This document shows positions 34,488-45,045 of a stretch of DNA of 64,000 nucleotides, in pieces. The translations under genes were made by a program, and so were the position numbers. The DNA is taken from contig JAIOYK010000018.1 in the NCBI GenBank assembly GCA_021741145.1, positions 28,752-92,751 of the forward strand, written 5' to 3'. Below the pieces are notes generated by a model that did not search any database, was not told the DNA's origin, and saw only the letters and a list, made by a program, of their open reading frames with translations. Source of the DNA: Rhodospirillum sp. (lineage in GTDB: Bacteria > Pseudomonadota > Alphaproteobacteria > Rhodospirillales > Rhodospirillaceae). Within the stretch, counting starts at the first letter, position 1; each line of letters begins with the position of its first letter.

Positions 34488-35894
34488 ATGGGTAAGCCCA
34501 CGACCCTGTTCAACAAGATCTGGCAAAGCCACCTGGTGGACCAGCAGGACGATGGGACCTGCCTGATTTACATCGACCGGCATCTGGTGCACGAGGTCAC
34601 CAGCCCCCAGGCCTTCGAAGGGCTGCGCATGACCGGCCGTCAGGTCCGTCGCCCGGAAGCGACCTTGGCCGTGGCCGACCACAACGTGCCGACCACGGAC
34701 CGGTCCAAGGGGATCGAGGACGAGGAAAGCCGTATCCAGGTGGAAGCTCTGGAGACCAATACCAAGGAATTCGGCGTTCCCTATCTCGCCATGGACGATA
34801 TCCGTCAGGGCATCGTGCACATCGTGGGTCCCGAACAGGGCTTTACTCTGCCCGGCGCGACCATCGTTTGTGGTGATAGCCATACCTCGACCCATGGGGC
34901 CTTTGGCGCCTTGGCGTTTGGGATTGGCACCTCGGAGGTGGAGCATGTGCTGGCCACCCAGACCCTGCGCCAATCCCCGGCCAAGGACATGTTGGTCAAG
35001 GTCGACGGAGATCTGCCCCCGGGCACGACCGCCAAGGACATCGTGCTGGCCATCATCGGGAAGATCGGCACGGCGGGCGGCACCGGGTATGTGATCGAAT
35101 ACGCGGGCGAGGCGATCCAAAACCTCTCCATGGAAGGCCGCATGACGGTCTGTAACATGACCATCGAGGCGGGCGCGCGTGCTGGTCTGATCGCTCCCGA
35201 TGAAACGACATTCGACTACCTGAAGGGCCGTCCGGCCGCGCCGAAGGGGGCCACCTGGGAGGCCGCGGTTTCCTATTGGAAGACCTTGAAGACCGACGAG
35301 GGCGCCACGTTCGACAAGGTGGTGGAGATCGACGCCGCCACCATCATCCCGCAGGTCACCTGGGGGACCAGCCCGGAGAATGTGGCTCCGATCACCGGCA
35401 CCGTTCCCAACCCCGCGGAGGTTACCGACGCGGGGCGCCGCGTGGCCATGGAGCGGGCGCTGGCCTACATGGGTCTGGAAGCGGGTACCCCCTTGACCGA
35501 GGTTAAGATCGACCGGGTCTTCATCGGCTCCTGCACCAATGGCCGAATCGAGGACCTGCGCGCCGCGGCCTCCATCGCCAAGGGCCGCAAGGTCGCCGGG
35601 ACCGTCAACGCCATGGTGGTGCCCGGTTCCGGTTTGGTGAAGGAACAAGCCGAGGAAGAAGGCTTGGACAAGATCTTCATCGAGGCTGGTTTCGAATGGC
35701 GGGAGCCCGGATGCTCCATGTGTCTGGCCATGAACGCGGACAAGCTGTCCGCGGGTGAGCGTTGCGCCTCGACCTCCAACCGCAACTTCGAGGGGCGTCA
35801 GGGCCGGGGGGGACGCACCCATCTGGTCAGCCCGGAAATGGCCGCCGCTTCCGCCATCAAGGGCACGCTGGCCGATCCGCGTGAGTTCCAGTGA
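34488..35894 (+). CDS. leuC: 3-isopropylmalate dehydratase large subunit, 468 aa
   Basis: Iron-sulfur isomerase of leucine synthesis (2- to 3-isopropylmalate) with LeuD. Seen: [40 protein letters not shown], and the cluster Cys in [15 protein letters not shown] and [13 protein letters not shown]. Length is normal. The ATG follows a GGAG about 10 bases upstream. First gene of leuC-leuD-leuB. Confidence 0.96.
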   Translation: MGKPTTLFNKIWQSHLVDQQDDGTCLIYIDRHLVHEVTSPQAFEGLRMTGRQVRRPEATLAVADHNVPTTDRSKGIEDEESRIQVEALETNTKEFGVPYLAMDDIRQGIVHIVGPEQGFTLPGATIVCGDSHTSTHGAFGALAFGIGTSEVEHVLATQTLRQSPAKDMLVKVDGDLPPGTTAKDIVLAIIGKIGTAGGTGYVIEYAGEAIQNLSMEGRMTVCNMTIEAGARAGLIAPDETTFDYLKGRPAAPKGATWEAAVSYWKTLKTDEGATFDKVVEIDAATIIPQVTWGTSPENVAPITGTVPNPAEVTDAGRRVAMERALAYMGLEAGTPLTEVKIDRVFIGSCTNGRIEDLRAAASIAKGRKVAGTVNAMVVPGSGLVKEQAEEEGLDKIFIEAGFEWREPGCSMCLAMNADKLSAGERCASTSNRNFEGRQGRGGRTHLVSPEMAAASAIKGTLADPREFQ

Positions 35895-35920
35895 ACGGGC
35901 TGTCAGGGAGAAACACGACC

Positions 35921-36544
35921 ATGGAAAAATTCACCACGCTGACCGGTGTCGCGGCCCCCATGCCGCTGATCAACATCGATACCGACATGATCATCCCCAA
36001 GCAGTTCCTGAAGACCATCAAGCGGACCGGCCTGGGCAAGAACCTGTTCGACGAGATGCGCTTCAAGGAGGACGGTTCGGAGAACCCGGACTTCGTTCTC
36101 AATAAGGCCGCTTGGCGCAAAGCCAAGATCATCGTCGCCGGGGACAACTTCGGCTGCGGATCCTCCCGCGAGCATGCGCCCTGGGCCCTGTTGGATTTCG
36201 GTATCCGCTGTGTGATCTCCACCAGCTTCGCCGATATCTTTTACAACAACTGCTTCAAGAACGGCATCCTCCCCATCGTCCTGCCCCAGGAAGACGTGGA
36301 CAAGCTGATGGAAGACGCCGAGCGGGGCGCCAACGCCACCGTGACCATTGACCTGGAAAAGCAGGTTATTACCGGTCCGGATGGCGGTGAGGTCGCGTTC
36401 GAGGTCGATCCCTTCCGCAAGCATTGCCTGTTGAACGGTCTGGATGATATCGGCCTGTCCCTGCAAAAGGCCGACAGGATCGAGGACTTCGAAAAGACTC
36501 GCGAGACCCAGGCTCCCTGGATGGTCCCCGCGAAGTCCGCCTGA
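35921..36544 (+). CDS. leuD: 3-isopropylmalate dehydratase small subunit, 207 aa
   Basis: Small (swivel) subunit of the isomerase. Seen: [20 protein letters not shown], the [17 protein letters not shown] loop and [13 protein letters not shown]. The ATG at 35921 has AGGGAGAA ahead of it; the frame is open a little upstream but those residues are not conserved. It follows leuC by 26 bases. Confidence 0.95.
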   Translation: MEKFTTLTGVAAPMPLINIDTDMIIPKQFLKTIKRTGLGKNLFDEMRFKEDGSENPDFVLNKAAWRKAKIIVAGDNFGCGSSREHAPWALLDFGIRCVISTSFADIFYNNCFKNGILPIVLPQEDVDKLMEDAERGANATVTIDLEKQVITGPDGGEVAFEVDPFRKHCLLNGLDDIGLSLQKADRIEDFEKTRETQAPWMVPAKSA

Positions 36545-36547
36545 CCG

Positions 36548-36569
36548 TTGGGGGGCCTCCGCCCCCCAA
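36548..36569. repeat. G/C hairpin between leuD and leuB
   Basis: Perfect 9-bp stem (36548-36556 and 36561-36569) with loop CTCC, 4 bases past leuD. Further small hairpins (for example around 36628) fill the 161-base gap. They may end or protect part of the leuCD transcript. Confidence 0.55.
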
Positions 36570-36705
36570 GCTCTCTGACCGGGGAGCCAAGGCTCCCTGG
36601 ACCCCTCGAGGAAAAGAATGGAGGTCTGGAGGCATCGCCTCCAGCCGGGCGCGGGCGGGAGCCCGCTGGCCGAAGGCCAAAGACACCACGAAGAGGAAGC
36701 ATCCG

Positions 36706-37815
36706 ATGCCCGAGACGAAAAAAATTCTGTTCCTGGCCGGTGACGGCATCGGCCCCGAGGTGATGGGCCAGGTCCGCCGCGTGATGGATTGGCTTGAGAA
36801 GGAAGGCCGGGCTTCTTTCGAGGTGGAAGAGGGCCTGGTTGGCGGTTGTGCCTATGATGCCCACGGCACGCCCCTGCACGACGATACCATGAAGCTGGCG
36901 CTCGAGGCCGATGCGGTGATGCTGGGCGCTGTCGGTGGTCCAAAGTGGGACGCCGAACTGCCCTTCGAGCTGAAGCCCGAGCGGGGTCTGCTGCGCCTGC
37001 GCAAGGAAATGGAGCTGTTCGCGAACCTGCGCCCGGCCCTGGTCTTCGATGCTCTGGCCGAGGCCTCCACCCTGAAGACCGAACTGGTCGCCGGGCTGGA
37101 TATCATGATCGTCCGCGAACTGACCGGTGGCGTGTATTTCGGTGAGCCCCGGGGTATCACCACCCTGACCAACGGCGAGCGCCGGGGCGTCAATACCCAG
37201 GTCTATGAGACCCATGAAATCGTGCGCGTGGCCGAGGTCGCCTTTGATCTGGCGGGCAAGCGCGGGAAGCGCCTGTGCAGCGTCGAAAAGGCCAACGTGA
37301 TGGAAAGCGGCCTGCTTTGGCGGGAAGAGGTGACGCGGATCTCCGTCAACTATCCCGATATCGCGCTGTCCCACATGTATGCGGACAACTGCGCCATGCA
37401 ATTGGTACGGGCGCCCAAGCAGTTCGATGTGATCGTGACCGATAATCTGTTCGGTGACCTGCTGTCCGACTGCGCGGCCATGCTGACCGGCTCCCTGGGC
37501 ATGCTGCCCTCGGCCAGTCTGGGCGCCGCGGATGCCACGGGCAACCGCAAGGCCATGTACGAGCCGGTGCACGGCTCCGCCCCGGATATCGCCGGTCAGG
37601 ACAAGGCCAATCCGCTGGCCACCCTGCTCAGCTTCTCCATGATGCTGCGCTACAGCTTCGACATGTCCGCCGAGGCGGATCTTGTCGACGAGGCCGTCAA
37701 GGATGTGCTCGACAGTGGGATCCGGACCGGCGACATCATGCAACCGGGAATGGCTTTGGTGGGCACCACCGCCATGGGCGATGCCCTGATCGCGGCCATG
37801 GAAAAGCGGTCCTGA
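36706..37815 (+). CDS. leuB: 3-isopropylmalate dehydrogenase, 369 aa
   Basis: NAD-dependent oxidative decarboxylation of 3-isopropylmalate. Seen: [14 protein letters not shown], the substrate-binding [29 protein letters not shown], and the NAD-binding GLMPSAS-like GMLPSASLG and [14 protein letters not shown]. Third leu gene, same strand. Length is standard for the family. Confidence 0.96.
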   Translation: MPETKKILFLAGDGIGPEVMGQVRRVMDWLEKEGRASFEVEEGLVGGCAYDAHGTPLHDDTMKLALEADAVMLGAVGGPKWDAELPFELKPERGLLRLRKEMELFANLRPALVFDALAEASTLKTELVAGLDIMIVRELTGGVYFGEPRGITTLTNGERRGVNTQVYETHEIVRVAEVAFDLAGKRGKRLCSVEKANVMESGLLWREEVTRISVNYPDIALSHMYADNCAMQLVRAPKQFDVIVTDNLFGDLLSDCAAMLTGSLGMLPSASLGAADATGNRKAMYEPVHGSAPDIAGQDKANPLATLLSFSMMLRYSFDMSAEADLVDEAVKDVLDSGIRTGDIMQPGMALVGTTAMGDALIAAMEKRS

Positions 37816-37873
37816 ACCAAGACTGTGACGCCTCCGTCGAGACTTTTCATGGTGTATGACAATCCACGATGAA

Positions 37874-37926
37874 TTAGAGCGGTTTGGTGGCCGGAAAGCT
37901 GCATCAACTTTCCCAAACCGCTCTAA
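37874..37926. repeat. Intergenic palindrome, AGAGCGG type
   Basis: Perfect 14-bp inverted repeat TTAGAGCGGTTTGG / CCAAACCGCTCTAA (37874-37887 and 37913-37926) around a 25-base loop, 58 bases after leuB. It shares the outer AGAGCGG with the palindrome at 15110. Confidence 0.8.
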
Positions 37927-38283
37927 ACAAGGCGCGCTATCAGGTTCCTTTAGTGCGTCTTTTTTATGGCGATCGACAGCCTTGGATCCGCGACGGAGCA
38001 TCATCGGATAAGTCTGGCTTTGAATGGATGGTAATCTGAAAGGTTGGTGTGGACTCATGGTCCTACGGCATTTCAGGTCTGTCTGCAGAGGGCTGGCCCT
38101 CCTGTCAGAACGCGCGGTTTCCCTTCCGATCCGCCCGGAAAGCGGCGAGCCCAAGCGCGTCTTTCCTGGATTTTCATCACTCGGCCGCGATGGAGGCGAC
38201 GGGGGAAGGTCGATAGGATGGACTCGTTTAACCCCGGTCTCTGGTGGGCGCTCCACGTTTGAAAGTTATCTATCATTTTGAAA

Positions 38284-38320
38284 TAACAAAAAAAATGGGC
38301 GTCGATCGAACGACGCCCAT
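38284..38320 (-). terminator. Rho-independent terminator on the minus strand without an annotated gene
   Basis: 10-bp perfect stem (38311-38320 and 38295-38304, loop of six) followed on the minus strand by a run of seven T, then GTTATTT. No protein-coding gene on the minus strand leads into it. Confidence 0.8.
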
Positions 38321-38500
38321 GGAAGTGGACCACATGAGGAACTGGTATGGTCGGCCAAGCGACTGTCGGGGGGTAGGAAGACAGGCCGTTTGGCTTGATC
38401 TCCGTTTTATGCCTATTCCCATTGGTCGGCATTGATAATTCGCAAAGGGCATTATGAGAGACATTAAATTAGTTTTAAAATCCGAATAATGTTGGTTGGT
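38321..38500 (-). ncRNA. Possible small RNA ending at the 38284-38320 terminator
   Basis: Inferred only from the isolated terminator and the AT-rich sequence upstream of it. The 5' end is not determined and no convincing promoter was found; the extent is a guess. Confidence 0.3.
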
Positions 38501-38953
38501 CATTGAGCTTGTGGCTTTCTGGCCACAGGGGTCGGGGTAAGGATATCCCAGTGGGCCACCCGGGATTGTCATCCGCCCCCTTTTGGCCTTATTCAATTCT
38601 TAACGCTGCCATGGTTTGCGATTAGCACTTCGCTCCCGATTTGATGCGGCGCCGTTTATTGTTGCAGTGCAGCAAAGTTCCTGGTACTCCAGTCCGTATT
38701 GGAGTCGGAGTGATGGCCCTCTTGCGAAGGGCTCTCCGCGATTGTTACCAGAACAGTTCATGGGAAAAGGAGATTGGCCCGACCATACGGTGGTTGGGGC
38801 GATCGCGAGAGCGACGGTTTTTGTGTTCGTGGCGTCCTTGGGATCATGGGCGTCCGGGCGGGAAAGCCCCTCGGATAGAAACGAAAGGGCCGCGCCGAAG
38901 GCAGGGACGTCCAGAATAGGACACTCGGCAGGGGCACGGATGAGAAACAGCCG

Positions 38954-39595
38954 ATGAGACTTGTCCTGACCGCACTGGCGATGCTTATCGCCAGCGCCAC
39001 GGTTGCGGGAGCGGTTGAGCTTCCCAAGGATATCCGCGTTGGCGCGGGAACGCTGACCGTGTCGAAGCAAGACATGATGTGTCTGGCGTTGAATGACTAT
39101 TGGGAAGCCCGGGGCGAGACGCTGCGGGGCCGCGTCGCCGTGGCCCAAGTGGTGTTGAATCGGGCTCGGGATTCGCGATTCCCTGGTACCATTTGCGATG
39201 TTGTCCAGGAAAACCGAACCAGTGGCACCAAGGGCTGCCAGTTCTCATGGTACTGCGACGGCAAGGCAGATAATCCGATGGAGCAGGCCGCGTGGCGGTC
39301 ATCCGTCCTTCTTGCCATGTCGGTGCTGCGCCGGGACAATGCGATCGCCGATCCGACCGAAGGCGCTCTCTGGTACCATAACACCAGTGTATCACCGGGT
39401 TGGGCGCGCCGTTTGGACCAAACGGCGCGGATTGGGACCCACATTTTTTACACGGATGGGGCCGCGGAGCGTCCCTCGACCCTGACCGCCAGACGCGTGG
39501 ACACCAAAACCAAGACTGGGACCAGCAAGGTCCCGACCACGGTCGCCGAGAGTTCGGACATTTCCGAGGACGGCGAGCAGGTGGCGGGACAGTAG
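38954..39595 (+). CDS. SleB-like cell-wall hydrolase, 213 aa
   Basis: Periplasmic hydrolase of the Hydrolase_2/SleB family, which cleaves peptidoglycan glycan strands. Signal peptide MRLVLTALAMLIASATVAGA; then ALNDYWEARGETLRGRVAVAQVVLNRARDSRFPGTICDVV with the catalytic Glu in EARGE, and KGCQFSWYCDGK. The C-terminal 45 residues are Thr/Ser-rich. A housekeeping wall enzyme is likely because the organism appears not to sporulate. Confidence 0.88.
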   Translation: MRLVLTALAMLIASATVAGAVELPKDIRVGAGTLTVSKQDMMCLALNDYWEARGETLRGRVAVAQVVLNRARDSRFPGTICDVVQENRTSGTKGCQFSWYCDGKADNPMEQAAWRSSVLLAMSVLRRDNAIADPTEGALWYHNTSVSPGWARRLDQTARIGTHIFYTDGAAERPSTLTARRVDTKTKTGTSKVPTTVAESSDISEDGEQVAGQ

Positions 39596-39692
39596 CGCGG
39601 CGGCTTCCCTTGATAACGTGGGCGACAGGGGGTAGCTTCCACCCCCTCGGGGATTTACCTTCGCGCCCGCGACATCAGGGATTTTGAAGAAC

Positions 39693-40730
39693 ATGGCTTA
39701 TAGAGACGGTGGATACCGCGTGGCGGTGATCGGCGCCACGGGCAACGTGGGACGGGAAATCCTGTCCCTGTTGGCTGAACGGGACTTTCCGGTCAAGGAC
39801 GTGACCGCCTTGGCTTCCTCTCGTTCCGCCGGACGGCAAGTGTCCTTCGGCGAGGACGATATTCTCAAGGTCCAGGACCTGGATACGTTTGACTTCACGG
39901 GCGTTGATATCGCGCTCAGTTCGCCGGGGGCCAAGGTGTCCGCCGTGCATAGCCCCCGCGCCGCCGCGGCGGGATGCGTGGTGATCGATAACACCAGCCA
40001 CTTCCGTATGGATAAGGATGTACCCTTGGTGGTTCCCGAGGTGAACCCCCAGGCCATCGCGGGCTATAAGAAGCGCGGTATTATCGCCAACCCCAATTGC
40101 TCGACCATTCAAATGGTCGTGGCCCTGAAGCCCTTGCATGATGCCTTTGGGATCAAACGGGTGGTGGTCAGCACCTACCAATCGGTTTCCGGTGGTGGCA
40201 AGGACGCCATGGACGAGCTCTTCAACCAAACGAAGGGCATCTACGTGAACCAGCCGGCATCCGACTTCCAGCAGATATTCACCAAGCAGATTGCGTTCAA
40301 CGTCATTCCCCATATCGATGTTTTCATGGACGATGGGGCCACCAAGGAAGAGTGGAAGATGATGGCGGAGACTCGCAAGATCCTTGATCCGGACATCGCC
40401 GTGCACGCCAATTGCTGCCGGGTGCCCGTCATGGTGGGTCATGCGGAATATGTGAATATCGAGACCGAGAAGCCCATCACCGACAAATCCGCCCGGGCCG
40501 TGCTGGCCAAGGCAGAGGGGATCGTGGTGGTCGATCACCGGGCCAACGAGGGCTATGTGACCCCCGTCGAGTGCTCCGGCGAGGATCCGGTCTATGTGTC
40601 GCGTATCCGCAAGGATCTGACGGTCGAAAACGGCTTGTCCTTCTGGTGCGTAGCCGACAACCTGCGCAAGGGCGCGGCGCTGAATGCCGTGCAGATCGCC
40701 GAGGTCCTGGCCCGGGATTATCTGAAGTAG
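39693..40730 (+). CDS. asd: Aspartate-semialdehyde dehydrogenase, 345 aa
   Basis: Reduces beta-aspartyl phosphate to aspartate semialdehyde for lysine, threonine, methionine and diaminopimelate. Seen: VAVIGATGNVGREILSLL nucleotide loop, the active-site Cys in NPNCSTIQMVVALKPLHD, and HANCCRVPVMVGHAE with the catalytic His region. ATG at 39693 is preceded by a GAAGA. It stands alone. With dapF in the same window it covers two steps to meso-diaminopimelate. Confidence 0.94.
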   Translation: MAYRDGGYRVAVIGATGNVGREILSLLAERDFPVKDVTALASSRSAGRQVSFGEDDILKVQDLDTFDFTGVDIALSSPGAKVSAVHSPRAAAAGCVVIDNTSHFRMDKDVPLVVPEVNPQAIAGYKKRGIIANPNCSTIQMVVALKPLHDAFGIKRVVVSTYQSVSGGGKDAMDELFNQTKGIYVNQPASDFQQIFTKQIAFNVIPHIDVFMDDGATKEEWKMMAETRKILDPDIAVHANCCRVPVMVGHAEYVNIETEKPITDKSARAVLAKAEGIVVVDHRANEGYVTPVECSGEDPVYVSRIRKDLTVENGLSFWCVADNLRKGAALNAVQIAEVLARDYLK

Positions 40731-41243
40731 GATTGCTTGGCTGATTGGAATTCGTGGAAGGACTCCGGCTTTGACCGGGGTCTTTTCGCTTGGGTGGACT
40801 TTTGGGGTTCCGGGTCATGGCCTGTTCGGGGAGGCTTCTGGGGTGCGTCCCTCGGAGCAGCTCTGGAGGAAGGGCCTTGAAGGGTAGGGCGGCGAACTTC
40901 ATCGGCGACCACTTTCGCGGTCAGACCCCGCTCCAGAAGGTGATCTGGCCAGAAAAAGGCCTGTTCCGGCGAAAGAGTCCGATAGGTCTCTTCCCTTTCC
41001 CCCTCCTGGAGAAAGAAGGCGTTGACGCGGACGTGTCGCGGCCGATCAGCCGGTATCCCTTGTCCAGGGCAACCTGTGTCAGGGCAGTGAGGGAAGATCC
41101 GTGAGGGAGGATCCTCGGAAAAATCGGTCCCGCCCATCGCGATCTGTTTCAGATTGCCCTAAAATAAAATATCTAGAGCACGACCTCGCGATCAAACGAG
41201 GTCACGAAGTGCCCCCGTTTTGCCGAGACATGCTCTGGTATAC
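40731..41243. other. Gene-free stretch before the sdh terminator
   Basis: An open minus-strand frame at 40718-41137 (139 codons) has no family match I recognise, runs into the asd 3' end and lacks a ribosome site, so I do not call it. The 3' part contains the nested inverted repeat at 41175-41236. Confidence 0.45.
41175..41236. repeat. Nested inverted repeat, TCTAGAGC type
   Basis: Outer arms AGAGCA (41175-41180) and TGCTCT (41231-41236); inner perfect 7-bp stem GACCTCG/CGAGGTC (41182-41188 and 41197-41203). The AGAGC outer word matches the other intergenic palindromes in the window. Confidence 0.55.
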
Positions 41244-41244
41244 A

Positions 41245-41273
41245 AAAAAGCCGCCCGGAGAGGGCGGCTTTTT
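41245..41273 (-). terminator. Rho-independent terminator of the sdh operon
   Basis: AAAAAGCCGCCC / GGGCGGCTTTTT (41245-41256 and 41262-41273) with loop GGAGA, 25 bases past sdhB. On the minus strand it is followed by a T run, the typical form. Confidence 0.9.
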
Positions 41274-41298
41274 CCATGATGATCGCGAGGAAACCCGA

Positions 41299-42081
41299 TC
41301 AGCCCGTCCGTTCGAACATCTTGATCTTGAGCTTTGCGATCGCCTCGCCGGGATTCAGGCCCTTGGGGCAAGTATCGGTGCAATTCATGATCGTGTGGCA
41401 CCGGAACAGGCGGAACGGATCGTCCAACTGGTCCAGGCGCTCGCCAGCGGCCTCGTCCCGGCTGTCCAGCACCCAACGGGCGGCCTGCAGCAGGATGGCG
41501 GGACCCAGGTAACGGTCGCTGTTCCACCAGTAGCTCGGGCAACTGGTCTGGCAGCAGAAGCATAGGATGCATTCCCACAGTCCGTCCAATTCGGCCCGGT
41601 CCTCTGGGCTTTGCAGACGCTCACCCGCTGGCGGAGGTGGGGTGTCGGCCTTCAACCAAGGCTCGATCGCGGTGTATTGGGCATAGATGTGGTTCAGGTC
41701 GGGAACCAGATCCTTGACCACCTGCAGGTGCGGCAGCGGGTAGATGGCCACGTCACCTTTGATATCGGCGATGGGCTTCAAGCAGGCCAACGTGTTGTAG
41801 CTGTCGATGTTCATCGAGCAGGAGCCACAAATCCCCTCGCGGCAGGACCGCCGGAAGGTCAGGGTGGGATCCACCTCGTCCTTGATCTTGATCAGGGCGT
41901 CGAGGACCATGGGACCGCAGTTGTCCATGTCGACGGAATAGGTGTCCAGGCGCGGGTTGCCGCCCTGGTCCGGATCCCAACGGTAAATCTTGAAGGTCCG
42001 GGTGTTCTTCGCCCCGGCCGGCGCAGGATGGGTTTTCCCTTCCTGGACGCGGCTGTTGCGGGGCAGATTGAATTCAACCAT
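41299..42081 (-). CDS. sdhB: Succinate dehydrogenase iron-sulfur subunit, 260 aa
   Basis: Carries electrons from FAD to quinone. Seen: the [2Fe-2S] ligands [14 protein letters not shown] and NTLAC, the [4Fe-4S] [16 protein letters not shown] and the [3Fe-4S] [17 protein letters not shown]. Last gene of sdhC-D-A-B, 80 bases after sdhA, followed by a strong terminator. Length is normal. Confidence 0.96.
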   Translation of the reverse strand: MVEFNLPRNSRVQEGKTHPAPAGAKNTRTFKIYRWDPDQGGNPRLDTYSVDMDNCGPMVLDALIKIKDEVDPTLTFRRSCREGICGSCSMNIDSYNTLACLKPIADIKGDVAIYPLPHLQVVKDLVPDLNHIYAQYTAIEPWLKADTPPPPAGERLQSPEDRAELDGLWECILCFCCQTSCPSYWWNSDRYLGPAILLQAARWVLDSRDEAAGERLDQLDDPFRLFRCHTIMNCTDTCPKGLNPGEAIAKLKIKMFERTG

Positions 42082-42161
42082 GTCTCAAAGCCTCCAGCGG
42101 AGTGGCCGATATCGCGCCGGATGGAATGTCCCAAGACAGGGGCACCCCATCCTGTTCTGGA

Positions 42162-43946
42162 TCAGTACACGCGCGCCTTGGGTTCGATGTAATCGACCTC
42201 GTCGGTCAGGGTGTAGGTATGCACGGGGCGATAGCTCAGGCTGACCGCGCCCTTATCATCGATGCGGGCGAGCGTATGCTTCATCCACTCTGTGTCATTC
42301 CTGTCGGGGAAGTCTTCGTGCGCGTGGGCGCCCCGGCTTTCGTGACGGGCTTCCGCCCCATGGATGGTCGCCTTGGCGCAAGCCATCAGATTCTCCAACT
42401 CCAAGGCCTCGGCGAGGTCGGTGTTGAAGATCATGCTGCGGTCGGCGAGTTTGATGTCGGCCAGGGTCGCGGCGATGGCGTCGACCTTGTCCTTGCCTTC
42501 GGCCAGAGAACTGGTCGTGCGGAACACCGCGGCGTCGATCTGCATGGCCCGTTGCAGGTTGTCCCGGATCTCCGAGGTCAGTTTGGCGCCATTGGCGGTA
42601 CGCAGGCGCTCCAGGCGGCCCAGGGCGAAGTCGGCGTTGCCGTCCTTCAGGGGCTTGTGCTTGGTGCCCGGGGTGATCAGCTCGGCCGCCCGGATGGCCG
42701 CGGCGCGGCCGAAGACGACGATGTCGAGCAGGGAGTTCGTGCCCAGTCGGTTGGCGCCATGCACGGAGACGCTGGCGCATTCGCCCACGGCCATCAAGCC
42801 CGGGAATACCCGATCCGGCTCGTCCGCGGTCGGGTCCAGAACCTCGCCCTTATAGTTGGTCGGGATGCCGCCCATGTTGTAGTGCACGGTCGGCAGGACG
42901 GGGATGGGCTCCTTGGTGGCGTCCACGCCCGCGAAAACCTTCGCGGTCTCGGTGATACCGGGCAGACGGGCATGTAGCACGTCGCCGCCCAGGTGCTCCA
43001 GGTGCAGGAAAATGTGGTCCTTCTTGGGGCCAACTCCCCGACCCTCTCGGATTTCCACGGTCATGGCGCGGGACACCACGTCGCGGGAAGCCAAATCCTT
43101 CGCCGTCGGAGCATAGCGCTCCATGAAGCGCTCCCCTTCGGAGTTGGTCAGGTATCCGCCCTCGCCGCGGGCCCCCTCGGTGATCAGACAGCCAGAGCCG
43201 TAGATGCCGGTGGGGTGGAACTGGACGAATTCCATGTCCTGGAGCGGCAGACCAGCCCGGGCGACCATGCCGTTGCCGTCGCCGGTGCAGGTATGGGCCG
43301 AGGTGCAGGAGAAGTAGGAGCGACCGTAGCCACCGGTGGCCAGGATGGTCTGATGGGCCTTGAAGCGGTGGATGGTGCCATCGTCCATGTTCCAGGCGAT
43401 GATCCCCCGGCACCGACCATCCTCGATGATCAGGTCCAGGGCGAAATACTCGACGAAGAACTCCGCCTTATACTTTAGGGACTGCTGGTACAGAGTATGC
43501 AAAATGGCATGGCCGGTGCGGTCCGCGGCGGCGCAGGCGCGCTGAACCGGAGCCTCGCCGTAGTTGCGCATATGGCCACCGAAAGGGCGCTGGTAGATCT
43601 TGCCGTCCTCGGTGCGGGAGAAGGGCACGCCAGCGTGCTCCAACTCGTACACCGCGGGAATGGCTTCCCGGCACATGTATTCGATGGCGTCTTGGTCACC
43701 CAGCCAATCCGACCCCTTGACGGTGTCGTACATGTGCCATTGCCAGCTGTCCTCGGCCATGTTGCCCAGCGCCGCGCCGATGCCGCCCTGGGCGGCCACG
43801 GTGTGGGAGCGGGTCGGGAAAACCTTGGTCACGCAAGCGGTCTTTAGACCCTGCTGGACGCAACCGAAGGTGGCGCGCAGGCCGGCGCCACCGGCGCCGA
43901 CGACCAGGGCGTCATACTCGTGGTCGATAATCTCGTAGGATGCCAT
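42162..43946 (-). CDS. sdhA: Succinate dehydrogenase flavoprotein subunit, 594 aa
   Basis: Catalytic subunit oxidising succinate to fumarate. Seen: the dinucleotide loop [11 protein letters not shown], the covalent-FAD stretch [38 protein letters not shown], the catalytic [15 protein letters not shown]. Four bases separate it from sdhD. Complex II in the inner membrane, TCA cycle and respiration. Confidence 0.97.
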   Translation of the reverse strand: MASYEIIDHEYDALVVGAGGAGLRATFGCVQQGLKTACVTKVFPTRSHTVAAQGGIGAALGNMAEDSWQWHMYDTVKGSDWLGDQDAIEYMCREAIPAVYELEHAGVPFSRTEDGKIYQRPFGGHMRNYGEAPVQRACAAADRTGHAILHTLYQQSLKYKAEFFVEYFALDLIIEDGRCRGIIAWNMDDGTIHRFKAHQTILATGGYGRSYFSCTSAHTCTGDGNGMVARAGLPLQDMEFVQFHPTGIYGSGCLITEGARGEGGYLTNSEGERFMERYAPTAKDLASRDVVSRAMTVEIREGRGVGPKKDHIFLHLEHLGGDVLHARLPGITETAKVFAGVDATKEPIPVLPTVHYNMGGIPTNYKGEVLDPTADEPDRVFPGLMAVGECASVSVHGANRLGTNSLLDIVVFGRAAAIRAAELITPGTKHKPLKDGNADFALGRLERLRTANGAKLTSEIRDNLQRAMQIDAAVFRTTSSLAEGKDKVDAIAATLADIKLADRSMIFNTDLAEALELENLMACAKATIHGAEARHESRGAHAHEDFPDRNDTEWMKHTLARIDDKGAVSLSYRPVHTYTLTDEVDYIEPKARVY

Positions 43947-43950
43947 CGGG

Positions 43951-44337
43951 TTAGCCTCCGAAGGTCAGCTTGAGGATGGAGACGGCGGCCAAAACGGAGC
44001 CCAGAGCGGCATACATCTTCAGACCAAAGACCAGGATGTGCTTGATCGTGTGGTGCTGTACATAATCCTCGATGATGACGATCAGCCCGAGCATGCCGTG
44101 GTAGAATGCGCAGAACACCGTCAACAGCATCAGGGTGGCGTTCCAGGGCGACCCCATGAACGTCACCATGTCGGCGTAGGAGGCATCCAGGTTGCCGATG
44201 ATCGCCACGAAGACGAACCAGAGCATCAAGGGGACCAGAGCGATGGCGGGCAGACGTTCGGCCATCCAGTGAGAGGACGCGCCTTCCTTGGCGGCGCCCA
44301 AACCACGGGCCTTGCCCAGAGGTGTGCGAAGCGACAT
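43951..44337 (-). CDS. sdhD: Succinate dehydrogenase membrane anchor subunit, 128 aa
   Basis: Three transmembrane helices ([49 protein letters not shown]) with the quinone and heme region in the second (YHGMLG) and EDYVQHH after it. Family type of alphaproteobacterial SdhD. Between sdhC (15 bases upstream) and sdhA. Confidence 0.92.
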   Translation of the reverse strand: MSLRTPLGKARGLGAAKEGASSHWMAERLPAIALVPLMLWFVFVAIIGNLDASYADMVTFMGSPWNATLMLLTVFCAFYHGMLGLIVIIEDYVQHHTIKHILVFGLKMYAALGSVLAAVSILKLTFGG

Positions 44338-44352
44338 TGTTCAGTTCCTCCC

Positions 44353-44751
44353 TCAGCCGTAAACCGACAGGCCGATGATCCAGGCCAGCAGGGTCAGCAC
44401 GATGGCGGCGCCAACGGCGATGCGACCGGTCTTGCGTACGGTCGGCATGTCGAACCCGAAGCCGGTGTCCCACAGCAGGTGCCGCATGCCATTGCACATG
44501 TGGTAGAACACGAGCACGGTCAGCCCGAACAGGACGATGTACCCGAAGAAGGATCCGAAGAAATTCTGGACGGCCTCGAAGGCCTCCGGACCGGTGCCGG
44601 CGGCGACGATCCAAAGAAGGAAGAAAAAAGTTCCCCCCACCATCAGGCCAGCGCCGAAGATCCGAAAGACGATCGACAGCAGTGGCGGCAGCTTGGTCTG
44701 CAGCTTGTAAACCTGAAGGTGCGGCGAAATGGGCCTGGGATGAGATTTCAT
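44353..44751 (-). CDS. sdhC: Succinate dehydrogenase cytochrome b556 subunit, 132 aa
   Basis: Heme-binding membrane anchor. Seen: HPRPISPHLQVYKLQ, RIFGAGLMVGGTFF, and the heme motif FYHMCNGMRHLLWD, with three membrane segments. ATG at 44751 fits the family; the frame opens further upstream in non-conserved sequence. First sdh gene, 294 bases downstream of mesaconyl-CoA hydratase on the same strand. Confidence 0.93.
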   Translation of the reverse strand: MKSHPRPISPHLQVYKLQTKLPPLLSIVFRIFGAGLMVGGTFFFLLWIVAAGTGPEAFEAVQNFFGSFFGYIVLFGLTVLVFYHMCNGMRHLLWDTGFGFDMPTVRKTGRIAVGAAIVLTLLAWIIGLSVYG

Positions 44752-45045
44752 GGCGTCAGCCTCTTGCGCTGGTCCGCGGATTATTTGGTGCGTGCGCCCC
44801 CGAAACACGCCCGCCAGTCCTAATTCCCCCAAGGACCTTTAATGACGGAACCGCGATACCTTCGGCGGCGCGACATGGAATAGCGGGTCGCACGGATCGA
44901 GTCAACGACGGTGGTCCCCCAGCAGATTTCCACCCCGCGCCCGGACCGGCTCATCTCGGGGGTGGAAAATCTTTTTAAACAAGTCCTTAGCTTGAAGTTT
45001 GACAATAAAATCGTCCACTTTTCCGCTATGGCCCCCGTGGTGAGG

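Larger units (their letters stand above)
37816..38953. other. 1.1-kb gene-free region
   Basis: No coding frame here resembles a protein family, and the open frames have no proper ribosome site. It holds the palindrome at 37874-37926 and a minus-strand terminator at 38284-38320 that suggests a small transcript. Sequence at 38260-38480 is much more AT-rich than the surroundings. Confidence 0.6.

Noticed and set aside
36241..38256. 671-codon minus-strand frame over leuB
   Set aside because: Mirror of leuB and leuD, no recognised domain, low-complexity composition.
40718..41137. 139-codon minus-strand frame
   Set aside because: No ribosome site, overlaps the asd 3' end, no recognised family.
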